6,212 nucleotides of DNA, taken from positions 1 through 6,212 of the forward strand of contig DAOVAE010000076.1 of NCBI GenBank assembly GCA_030671225.1. The letters run 5' to 3'. Each line of letters begins with the position of its first letter. Position 1 is the first letter of the stretch. Source of the DNA: Desulfobacteraceae bacterium. GTDB lineage: Bacteria; Desulfobacterota; Desulfobacteria; Desulfobacterales; UBA11574. This document shows, piece after piece, positions 1 through 5,228 of the stretch. The notes under the pieces were generated by a model. It did no database searches and was not told the DNA's origin. It was given only the letters and a program-made list of their open reading frames with translations. A program made the translations under genes and the position numbers.

Positions 1-53
1 CTAACGATCATTTCAGACATTTATCTTTGAGGATTAAAAAATTTCATAAGTAA
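1..53 (+). CDS. Possible C-terminal tail of an upstream gene (partial)
   Basis: Frame 3 is open from the window edge and would encode a basic tail, NDHFRHLSLRIKKFHK, ending at a TAA at 51-53. The stop lies just before the Shine-Dalgarno of the next gene, and the 14-base spacing would fit an operon. The other two frames close early, with stops at 28-30 and 2-4. Sixteen codons are too few to assign a family or to prove coding. The alternative is that this is simply leader sequence for the zinc-ribbon gene. Confidence 0.3.
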   Translation, partial: NDHFRHLSLRIKKFHK

Positions 54-67
54 AAGGAGATTGTACT

Positions 68-232
68 ATGCCCACATATGAATTCATTTGTGAAAAATGT
101 AAAAAGCCTTTTACCCTGATCATGAAAATTGCTGAATACGAGAAAAAAAGATTCCAATGCCCGAAATGTAAAAGCCGTAAAGTTAAACAGCAGATTACCT
201 CCTTCCAAACTATTACCTCCAGCAAGAGTTAG
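68..232 (+). CDS. FmdB-family small zinc-ribbon protein
   Basis: This is a 54-residue protein beginning MPTYEFICEKC, the hallmark start of the FmdB/CxxC_CXXC_SSSS regulatory-protein family. Two CxxC knuckles, Cys8/Cys11 and Cys31/Cys34, are about 20 residues apart and should bind one zinc ion. Between them lies the usual short beta-hairpin segment. A lysine-rich stretch follows the second knuckle, and the C-terminal end is Ser/Thr-rich. It is shorter than many FmdB proteins, which often carry a longer low-complexity tail. The start is supported by AAGGAGA at 54-60, seven bases before the ATG. Members of the family were first linked to formamidase and amide-induced regulation, but most are uncharacterised, so no specific role can be given here. 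It converges on recD2 across a 52-base gap that contains no convincing intrinsic terminator. Confidence 0.85.
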   Translation: MPTYEFICEKCKKPFTLIMKIAEYEKKRFQCPKCKSRKVKQQITSFQTITSSKS

Positions 233-284
233 CCCGAATTCCTCGTGAATAATGTCGAGAAATAAGGTGTTGTTGCAAAAAAAA

Positions 285-2456
285 TCAACTCAATCTGTGT
301 CTTAAATAAGTATAGCGTTTTTTTGTTTTGTCGTTATTTATTCCTATGGCCAACGCTTTCCGGGTGCCGACCATAACCACCAAATTCCGACCTCTGGTTA
401 CGGCCGTGTAAATCAAGTTGCGCTGCAGCAGGATATAATGCTGGGTAAGAACGGGTATCACTACGGCCGGATATTCTGAGCCCTGGGATTTGTGAACCGA
501 AATAGCATAGGCCATGACAATTTCGTCCAAATTCGAAAAATCATAGGATACTCCCCTGCCGTCGAAGTTGACGACAATTTCCCGCCTCACAGGCTCAATA
601 TCTATGATTCTGCCTATATCGCCGTTGTAGACATTCTTGTCGTAGTTGTTCCGGATCTGCATCACCTTGTCGTTGAGCCGATAGGTTCGCTCACCACGCA
701 TCACTCCTTCGTGTCCCGGATTCAGCGCCTCCTGCAGAGCTCTGTTGAGATTTCCAGCTCCAACGATCCCTTTGTGCATTGGTGTGAGAACCTGGATGTC
801 ATCCACCGGATCGAACTTGAACTGTTGCGGTATTCTCTTTTTCACCAGCTTCAGAATAATACCGAGCACCTCTTCGGGGTCTTCTTTTTCAATGAAGTAA
901 AAATCGGTATTCTCTCCTGCCTTGGGAAAAGACGGCATCTTGCCGTCATTAATCCGATGGGCATTGACGATGATTCGGCTGGTTTTGGCCTGGCGGAAAA
1001 TTTCTTTGAGTTCCACAACCGGCACGATCCCCGATGTAATGATATCGTTCAATACGTTTCCCGCCCCAACAGACGGAAGCTGATGGATGTCGCCCACCAG
1101 CACAAAAGTGGCCCCTGAAGGGATCGCTTTCATGAGATGGTGCATCAGGACCGTATCAATCATGGAGGCTTCATCCACAACCAGCAGATCGCAATTCAAC
1201 GGCTTTGTCTCGTCTCTCTGAAACCCTCCTTTCTGGAAGCTGAACTCCAGCAGCCGGTGTATGGTTTTCGCATCGTGTCCGGTGGTCTCGCTCATGCGCT
1301 TGGCAGCCCTCCCGGTTGGAGCCGCCAGTAGTGTCTTGACCCGGAGTCGCTTGAATATCTTCAGAATGGCATTGACAATAGTGGTTTTTCCGGTACCGGG
1401 CCCCCCGGTGATCACCATGACTTTGTGCAAAAGAGCGCGTTTGACCGCTTCAACCTGGTTGTCCGCCAGAGTTATATCCAGTCTCTCCTGCACCCATTCA
1501 ACAGCCTTTTCTATGTTGACCGGACGGATAGCTTTGGGGCTACGGACCAGCGATTTGAGAATATCGGCGATCATGGTCTCACAGAAGTAATATTTAGCGA
1601 GGTATACGGCCTTGTTGTTGGCCTTGAATTCATCAATGGCCTCGTTCAGGTCTTCAATGACCACCTTCTTTTCCAATGCGATATTTCCCAGTGCCGTTTC
1701 CACCAGCTCCCTTTCAACCTCAAGAATCTCACGGCATTTCTGAAAAAGATGCTTGTAAGGATAGTACACGTGTCCTTCTTCGGCCAGTTGGTTAAGCACA
1801 TAGAGTATACCCGCTTCAACCCTCAAAGGTGAATCTTTTGGGAATCCGAGTTTTGCGGCGATACTGTCGGCAATAACAAATCCGATTCCGAAAATATCAA
1901 TGGCAAGGCGATAGGGGTTTTCTGTCACTACAGCGATGGATCTGTTTCCATATTGTTTGAATATTTTCGTGGCATATCCGGAGCTGACACCATAGGTCTG
2001 GAGAAAAATCATCACCTCGCGGATTTCCTTCTGGGCTTCCCATGCCTTTTGAATCATGGCGATACGTTTTTTGCCGATACCTTCAACCTGAGCCAGTTTT
2101 TCGGTTTCATTTTCGATGACATCAAGTGTTTTTTCCCCGAATTTTTTAACGATACGGTTGGCCATGACAGGACCGAGCCCTTTGATGAGTCCGGAACCCA
2201 GATACTTTCGAATTCCATAAACGGTTGCCGGAACCGCGGTTTTGAATTCCACCACCCTGAACTGCTCACCAAATCTGGGATGGTTGACCCACTCGCCACG
2301 CATGTTGAGGATTTCGCCTGGTGCCGGCGACATCAGGTGTCCCACTATTGTAACCAGATCCCTTTGTCCGTAAACTTTGACTCTGGCAATGGTGAAACCG
2401 TTCTCCTCGTTAGTGTATGTAATTCTTTCAATCTGGCCGGAAAGATCCGTAAGCAT
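285..2456 (-). CDS. recD2: RecD2-type ATP-dependent DNA helicase
   Basis: This 723-residue superfamily 1B helicase belongs to the RecD2/TraA-like branch, which unwinds DNA 5'-3' and works without RecBC. The N-terminal region matches the family's OB-like start (about 1-75), then tandem helix-hairpin-helix segments around GLGPVMANRI (93-102), VEGIGKKRI (124-132) and FGIGFVIADSI (189-199). The motor core has Walker A GGPGTGKTT (351-359, Lys357), Walker B VVDEAS (426-431), motif III LVGDIHQLPS (453-462), the Arg-containing IFRQ (486-489), motif V SVHKSQGSEYP (653-663) and motif VI YTAVTRGR (683-690). An SH3-like insertion precedes motif V (about 590-640). All catalytic motifs are intact and the length is normal. 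The ATG is 14 bases after the trmO stop, with a weak CAGGG Shine-Dalgarno seven bases before it, so translation may depend on coupling to trmO. In other bacteria RecD2 is linked to DNA repair and genome stability; that role is inferred here. The T-run just after the stop has no preceding hairpin. Confidence 0.97.
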   Translation of the reverse strand: MLTDLSGQIERITYTNEENGFTIARVKVYGQRDLVTIVGHLMSPAPGEILNMRGEWVNHPRFGEQFRVVEFKTAVPATVYGIRKYLGSGLIKGLGPVMANRIVKKFGEKTLDVIENETEKLAQVEGIGKKRIAMIQKAWEAQKEIREVMIFLQTYGVSSGYATKIFKQYGNRSIAVVTENPYRLAIDIFGIGFVIADSIAAKLGFPKDSPLRVEAGILYVLNQLAEEGHVYYPYKHLFQKCREILEVERELVETALGNIALEKKVVIEDLNEAIDEFKANNKAVYLAKYYFCETMIADILKSLVRSPKAIRPVNIEKAVEWVQERLDITLADNQVEAVKRALLHKVMVITGGPGTGKTTIVNAILKIFKRLRVKTLLAAPTGRAAKRMSETTGHDAKTIHRLLEFSFQKGGFQRDETKPLNCDLLVVDEASMIDTVLMHHLMKAIPSGATFVLVGDIHQLPSVGAGNVLNDIITSGIVPVVELKEIFRQAKTSRIIVNAHRINDGKMPSFPKAGENTDFYFIEKEDPEEVLGIILKLVKKRIPQQFKFDPVDDIQVLTPMHKGIVGAGNLNRALQEALNPGHEGVMRGERTYRLNDKVMQIRNNYDKNVYNGDIGRIIDIEPVRREIVVNFDGRGVSYDFSNLDEIVMAYAISVHKSQGSEYPAVVIPVLTQHYILLQRNLIYTAVTRGRNLVVMVGTRKALAIGINNDKTKKRYTYLRHRLS

Positions 2457-2470
2457 AACTTTGCCCTGTT

Positions 2471-2881
2471 TTATACCCAGTCAGGCAACCTTATATCTGA
2501 TTTTAAGGCTCTGCTGGGGATGAAACATTTTATGTCAATAACCGGGGACCCGTCAAACGCATCTATCTTGTCGATATGAATCGTATTTCCTTCTATCGAT
2601 AGTATCTTACATATGGATATGGCAATCAGATTGGGTCTTAACGGGGAATGGGTTGCAAACACCCCTGATAAAGGGTTTTCCTTATTCTTCCTTGGATGAA
2701 CCTGCATTACGTTCCTCTTTTCAGGTGTGTCATTCTCATGAAACCAGTAACATACGGTTATATGAGAGAATTTATCTAATCCAAGAAGAGCCTCATTATA
2801 TTTTTCGTAGATTTCTATCCATACATTTTCATCCTGTTTTTGTATAACGCCCACAGGAAAAATATCAAAGCGGTTTTTCAT
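2471..2881 (-). CDS. trmO: TrmO/TsaA-family tRNA m6t6A37 methyltransferase, single-domain form
   Basis: This 136-residue protein carries the diagnostic TsaA/UPF0066 signature GVFATHSPLRPN (73-84), followed by DAFDGSPVIDIK (107-118). These two blocks line the S-adenosylmethionine site of the beta-barrel methyltransferase. TrmO N6-methylates the threonylcarbamoyl-adenosine at position 37 of certain threonine tRNAs, tuning decoding next to the anticodon. The N-terminal IFPVGVIQ and the WFHEND/VHPR segments (46-64) also fit the family. It lacks the extra C-terminal domain of the longer E. coli enzyme and resembles the short archaeal-type form, so a different tRNA or small-molecule substrate is possible. 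The start is well supported by AAGGAG at 2894-2889, seven bases before the ATG. It is the first gene of a two-gene operon with recD2. Confidence 0.88.
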   Translation of the reverse strand: MKNRFDIFPVGVIQKQDENVWIEIYEKYNEALLGLDKFSHITVCYWFHENDTPEKRNVMQVHPRKNKENPLSGVFATHSPLRPNLIAISICKILSIEGNTIHIDKIDAFDGSPVIDIKCFIPSRALKSDIRLPDWV

Positions 2882-2924
2882 TTATAATCTCCTTCCAACG
2901 GTTAATACAATTAATTTAATTTAA

Positions 2925-2966
2925 CAACATATTGTATTTTTTGTTGACATTAACCCCAACATATTG
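2925..2966. repeat. CAACATATTG direct repeat pair in the divergent promoter region
   Basis: The 10-mer CAACATATTG occurs at 2925-2934 and 2957-2966, with start-to-start spacing of 32 bp, close to three helical turns. The match extends to 12 of 13 bases (CAACATATTG, then T or C, then AT). Each copy is itself an imperfect palindrome, with 8 of 10 bases symmetrical. A TGTTG at 2942-2946 lies between them as an extra inverted half. The copies overlap the candidate -10 and -35 of the minus-strand promoter and the spacer of the plus-strand promoter. An operator role is inferred. Confidence 0.4.
2931..2959 (-). promoter_or_regulatory. Candidate sigma-70 promoter of trmO-recD2
   Basis: Read on the minus strand, TTGGGG (2959-2954) and TACAAT (2936-2931) are separated by 17 bases. 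The -10 matches the consensus at five of six positions, the -35 at only three. This would start transcription about 45 bases before the trmO ATG. Both boxes are overlapped by copies of the CAACATATTG repeat, which suggests local control. The assignment is by eye. Confidence 0.35.
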
Positions 2967-2972
2967 CATAAA
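2944..2972 (+). promoter_or_regulatory. Candidate sigma-70 promoter of the yibQ-like gene
   Basis: A perfect TTGACA -35 box lies at 2944-2949. The -10 is less clear: CATAAA at 2967-2972 (17-base spacer) or TAAATT at 2969-2974 (19-base spacer). Transcription from here would leave a leader of about 100 bases before the ATG at 3079. It overlaps the oppositely oriented trmO promoter, so the two directions may compete. Confidence 0.4.
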
Positions 2973-3017
2973 TTATCTGCTACGTGAAATTCGATAATAT
3001 ATTTTAGTAGCTTAGCA

Positions 3018-3049
3018 TGCGGCATTCGATCAATCAATAACTGCGGCAT
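3018..3049 (+). repeat. Short direct repeat TGCGGCAT in the yibQ leader
   Basis: TGCGGCAT occurs at 3018-3025 and again at 3042-3049, with start-to-start spacing of 24 bases, between the candidate promoter and the start codon. It is GC-rich against an AT-rich background. It could be a binding site or chance; nothing further in the sequence decides it. Confidence 0.25.
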
Positions 3050-3078
3050 AACATTCAGATAAAAAAGAGAATCAGGAT

Positions 3079-3855
3079 ATGGATAGAAGGAATTTTTTGC
3101 TGAAAAGTGCCGGTTTGTTGATCTCAAGTTATTTTGGGCTGAACAGTTTTTCAAAGGCATTCGCCATAGAAAAACATCGAAATTATCCTTTTAATCAGCC
3201 CTGCATTGCACTGATTATTGATGATATCGGACACAGCCTTTCCCATGCGAGACAATTCCTGAAGCTGGGCGTTCCCATTACTTTTTCCATCTTACCACGA
3301 TTGGTATATTCTTATGATCTGGCCGTTGAGATTCATGATAAAGGACATGAAATCATGCTTCACCAACCCATGGAGCCTTACAACGCTGATTCCTTCGATC
3401 CGGGTCCGGGCGCACTATATGTTGGAGATGGGTCCGATAGGATCGGCAGAGTTATAGAGGAGAATATTGCCGGCGTGCCTTGTGCCGTTGGGGCTAACAA
3501 CCATATGGGTTCTAGATTCACAGAGTGTCGCAAAGAAATTAGAGAAGCACTCAAAGTTGTAAAGAAAAAAGGTCTCTTTTTCGTTGACAGCCGTACCTCA
3601 AGCCATTCTATGGGCTATAAAACCGCCAGAAAGCTTCATATGGCCGCTACAGGGAGGAACATTTTCTTGGATAATTTTCATGATGAATCGTTCATTTATT
3701 ATCAACTTCATAAATTAAAAAAACATGCGAAAAGATACGGGCATGCGGTGGGAATCGGCCATCCGTTTCCGAAAACAGCACGGGCCATCGGAAGGTTTTA
3801 TAAAGATCTTAAGGATTCCGACATCTCACTGGTCTATGTATCCGAGGTTTTATAA
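3079..3855 (+). CDS. Divergent polysaccharide deacetylase, YibQ/DUF610 family, with Tat-like signal peptide
   Basis: This 258-residue exported protein belongs to the divergent polysaccharide deacetylase family (COG2861), a NodB-like barrel thought to act on cell-envelope glycans. Family landmarks run in order: ALIIDDIGH (44-52, Asp48/Asp49), the MLHQPMEP block (93-100, His95), NNHMGSR (140-146), FFVDSRT (167-173), the HDE segment (201-203) and GIGHP (225-229). These include the Asp and His residues expected at a metal site. The N-terminus has a twin-arginine-like motif DRRNFLLK (2-9), a hydrophobic stretch (10-24) and an Ala-Phe-Ala that would allow cleavage after residue 29. The start is the first ATG after an in-frame stop at 3049-3051. 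The Shine-Dalgarno is weak: either AAGAGA eight bases upstream or AGGA almost touching the start. No enzymatic activity is firmly established for the family. The next gene follows after 14 bases. Confidence 0.9.
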   Translation: MDRRNFLLKSAGLLISSYFGLNSFSKAFAIEKHRNYPFNQPCIALIIDDIGHSLSHARQFLKLGVPITFSILPRLVYSYDLAVEIHDKGHEIMLHQPMEPYNADSFDPGPGALYVGDGSDRIGRVIEENIAGVPCAVGANNHMGSRFTECRKEIREALKVVKKKGLFFVDSRTSSHSMGYKTARKLHMAATGRNIFLDNFHDESFIYYQLHKLKKHAKRYGHAVGIGHPFPKTARAIGRFYKDLKDSDISLVYVSEVL

Positions 3856-3869
3856 GAAAGGATTGTGAA

Positions 3870-4085
3870 ATGAAATTCTTTATAGCGGAACAAAATCTGG
3901 GAGCCGATGCCACAAAGGAGCAGGCTGAACAATTGATTAAACTCCTGAAAGAAAAAGGTTGGGATGTTGAATATGGAATCGGGAGAAATGTGGCAACCGA
4001 CGTCTCAGAGTTTGGGCAGGAAGAGAAGATTCAGGACAAGTTTGCAGATGATTTTATGAGCTGTTTATCTAAGATGGAAGAATGA
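3870..4085 (+). CDS. Small conserved-looking protein of unknown function (71 aa)
   Basis: I do not recognise a family. The protein is acidic and soluble-looking, with no signal peptide, membrane segment or metal-binding cysteine cluster; its only cysteine is Cys65. The pattern suggests a short strand (MKFFIAEQ), an amphipathic helix (about 15-30, QAEQLIKLLKEKG), a second strand (WDVEYGIG, 31-38), a loop with ATDVSEFG, and a C-terminal helix (about 51-71). This is compatible with a small alpha/beta fold. Coding is supported by an AAAGGA Shine-Dalgarno at 3857-3862, seven bases before the ATG, and by its position 14 bases after the deacetylase stop, which implies a shared transcript. Unlike its upstream partner it appears cytoplasmic, so co-transcription may not mean direct contact. 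Confidence 0.75.
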   Translation: MKFFIAEQNLGADATKEQAEQLIKLLKEKGWDVEYGIGRNVATDVSEFGQEEKIQDKFADDFMSCLSKMEE

Positions 4086-4113
4086 CATGCTTTAAAATCG
4101 GATCACTTTATTA

Positions 4114-4129
4114 TGTGAGATGCCTCACT
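4114..4129. promoter_or_regulatory. CRP/FNR-family operator candidate
   Basis: TGTGA-GATGCC-TCACT matches the CRP consensus TGTGA-N6-TCACA at nine of ten defined positions. Its centre (4121.5) lies about 45 bases before the predicted transcription start of the cyclic-nucleotide-binding gene, ending two bases before the -35 box. This is close to the class II activator position (near -41.5), given the uncertainty in the start. A further TCAC half-site lies at 4103-4106. Which regulator binds is unknown. Confidence 0.45.
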
Positions 4130-4131
4130 GC

Positions 4132-4160
4132 TTGACAAATAAGCCTATTTTATCTATGTT
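4132..4160 (+). promoter_or_regulatory. Sigma-70 promoter of the cyclic-nucleotide-binding gene
   Basis: A perfect TTGACA (4132-4137) and TATGTT (4155-4160, four of six matches) are separated by 17 bases. Transcription would start near 4167, giving a leader of about 120 bases that contains the hairpin region. The weak -10 beside a CRP-like site fits a promoter that needs activation. Confidence 0.5.
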
Positions 4161-4190
4161 TCGTATACCTAACCAGGATCCGAAGCAGAG

Positions 4191-4247
4191 AACCAAACAA
4201 GGTTAAGCCCCGCCTGGGCGGGGTTAAGCCGGCAAACGGGCTCAACC
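4191..4247 (+). promoter_or_regulatory. Structured 5' leader with alternative hairpins
   Basis: Bases 4201-4230 form a long hairpin. The core CCCCGC (4208-4213) pairs with GCGGGG (4218-4223) around a CTGG loop. It extends outward through G-C, T-A and two G-T pairs, with one A-A mismatch, to 4201/4230. The 3' arm GGTTAAGCC (4222-4230) can instead pair with GGCTCAACC (4239-4247) at eight of nine positions. The identical copy at 4201-4209 can pair there too, and AACC at 4191-4194 can pair with GGTT at 4201-4204. No T-run follows, so it is not an intrinsic terminator. I do not recognise a known riboswitch class. Confidence 0.4.
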
Positions 4248-4285
4248 ATTTATCATCAAAGGTCTCGGAGATAGAGGTTGGAACC

Positions 4286-4669
4286 ATGTTTCAGACTGCT
4301 ATAGAAGAAAAATACAAGGATGGACAGATCATCTTCGAGGAGGGGAGTTCCGGAGACTGGATTTATGTAATTGAATCTGGTTCTGTGGAGATTTCCAAGA
4401 AAATAGACGGGGAAAAGGTGGTATTTATTGTGCTGGGTCCAGGGGAAATAATAGGGGAACTAGGTTTTATTACCAAAGCGCCACGTACAGCAACAGCTAC
4501 AGCCGTTGGTGATACAACTATCGGGATCATTGATCCGATATTTTTTGAACAAGAATTCAACAAACTGTCCGCTGGTTTCCAGGCGGTTCTTACCAGCCTT
4601 GCATCACGCCTTAAGAAGACAACCGAGGCTGCCTGCCTCATCAAAAGAACCTCCCAAGAGCAGAAGTAA
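4286..4669 (+). CDS. Stand-alone cyclic-nucleotide-binding (CNB/CAP_ED) domain protein
   Basis: This 127-residue protein is essentially a single CNB domain of the CAP_ED beta-roll type. The N-terminal strands follow the usual pattern: DGQIIFEEGSSGDWIYVIESG at about 12-32, where the Gly residues mark conserved turns. The phosphate-binding cassette reads GEIIGELGFITKAPRTATA (53-71), with Glu58 and Arg67 in the positions that hold the ribose and phosphate of cAMP or cGMP in known members. A helical tail (about 86-125) follows. There is no helix-turn-helix, kinase, channel or other output domain, so it probably acts by binding a partner or is a degenerate sensor. The start has GAGG at 4274-4277, eight bases upstream. 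It seems to be a single-gene unit with its own promoter, a CRP-like site and a folded leader. The ligand could be cAMP, cGMP, another nucleotide or none. Confidence 0.88.
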   Translation: MFQTAIEEKYKDGQIIFEEGSSGDWIYVIESGSVEISKKIDGEKVVFIVLGPGEIIGELGFITKAPRTATATAVGDTTIGIIDPIFFEQEFNKLSAGFQAVLTSLASRLKKTTEAACLIKRTSQEQK

Positions 4670-4696
4670 TTTTTTTCTTTGAAGTCTATATTCTGT

Positions 4697-4726
4697 TTGA
4701 AATTCATTTATAAATGTTCGTAAAAT
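4697..4726 (+). promoter_or_regulatory. Candidate sigma-70 promoter of the ndk operon
   Basis: TTGAAA (4697-4702) and TAAAAT (4721-4726), each five of six to consensus, are separated by 18 bases in an AT-rich gap. The start would lie about 80 bases before the ndk ATG. An AT-only inverted repeat GTAAAA-N5-TTTTAC (4720-4736) overlaps the -10. No hairpin-plus-T terminator separates it from the preceding gene, although a T-rich run directly follows that gene's stop codon. Confidence 0.45.
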
Positions 4727-4811
4727 ATATTTTTACTCGTGCTAATTTGAAGAATCCCTTTTGGAATCGCACCGGAGATGAAAAAAAAATCATCAAAAGG
4801 ATGTTAAAATC

Positions 4812-5228
4812 ATGGAAAGAACATTATCTATTATCAAACCCGACGGTGTAGCCCGCGGAGTTATCGGCGAAGTTATTAAACGATTGGAAAAAAACAGCCT
4901 TAATATCATTGGCATGAAAATGTTGAGAATGACCAAAGCCCAGGCAGAAAGTTTTTATGCAGTGCACAAAGAAAAGCCATTTTTTGACAGTTTGACGAAT
5001 TTCATGACATCCGGACCTGTTGTGGTAATGGTTCTTGAAGGGGAAAATGCCATAGCCAAATACCGTGAAATAATGGGTGCTACTAATTATATGGAGGCGG
5101 CTGAAGGGACTATTCGAAGGGATTTTGCCTCGGATATTGAAAAAAATGTGGTACATGGTTCAGATTCCCCCGAGACCGCTGCCTTTGAAATCGGCTTCTT
5201 TTTCAATAGCCTAGAAATTACCGGCTGA
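4812..5228 (+). CDS. ndk: Nucleoside diphosphate kinase
   Basis: This 138-residue protein is the normal length for bacterial Ndk. The enzyme moves the gamma-phosphate of ATP to nucleoside diphosphates through a phosphohistidine, balancing NTP and dNTP pools in the cytoplasm. The sequence shows the family start [11 protein letters not shown] (3-13, Lys9), the RxxxxxxxI core, the [10 protein letters not shown] strand (68-77), the GATN loop (89-92), GTIRRDF (99-105) and the active-site block NVVHGSDS (112-119) with catalytic His115. One minor oddity: the usual proline before GTIR is replaced by glutamate (AAEGTIR). The ATG is preceded by AAGGA at 4797-4801. Its TGA shares one base with the start of the next gene, so the two are probably translationally coupled. 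Confidence 0.97.
   Translation: MERTLSIIKPDGVARGVIGEVIKRLEKNSLNIIGMKMLRMTKAQAESFYAVHKEKPFFDSLTNFMTSGPVVVMVLEGENAIAKYREIMGATNYMEAAEGTIRRDFASDIEKNVVHGSDSPETAAFEIGFFFNSLEITG

Noticed and set aside
194..220. ATTACCTCC repeated twice near the end of the zinc-ribbon gene
   Set aside because: The 18-base-period repeat encodes the Ile-Thr-Ser/Ile-Thr-Ser residues of a low-complexity tail, and codon reuse explains it.
238..284. Bidirectional terminator between the convergent fmdB-like and recD2 genes
   Set aside because: A hairpin with seven pairs and one mismatch (238-245 with 256-263) has a 10-base loop and no T-run after it in the plus direction. In the minus direction the T-run comes before the hairpin, so neither strand has a proper terminator.
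492..2579. Several long plus-strand open frames (for example 492-1118, 1425-1832 and 1953-2579)
   Set aside because: They lie antisense to recD2 and trmO, whose full motif sets prove the minus-strand reading, and their translations show no recognisable domain.
4208..4223. CCCCGCCTGGGC as the 3' block of a ZTP (pfl) riboswitch
   Set aside because: The CCGCCTGGGC string resembles the conserved 3' part of that class, but the required 5' block with its own hairpin is absent upstream, and the string is explained by the local palindrome.
4201..4230. Intrinsic terminator for the deacetylase operon
   Set aside because: The stem is strong but is followed by GGCAAACGGG, not a T-run, and it lies downstream of the promoter for the next gene.
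4625..4680. Terminator after the cyclic-nucleotide-binding gene
   Set aside because: A T-rich run follows the stop, but the only GC-rich hairpin (4625-4639) lies about 30 bases upstream inside the gene, too far to act with it.
4778..4807. Nine-codon upstream frame (MKKKSSKGC) before ndk
   Set aside because: Its GGAG touches the ATG with no spacing, so initiation is unlikely. The frame arises from the A-run and the ndk Shine-Dalgarno region.
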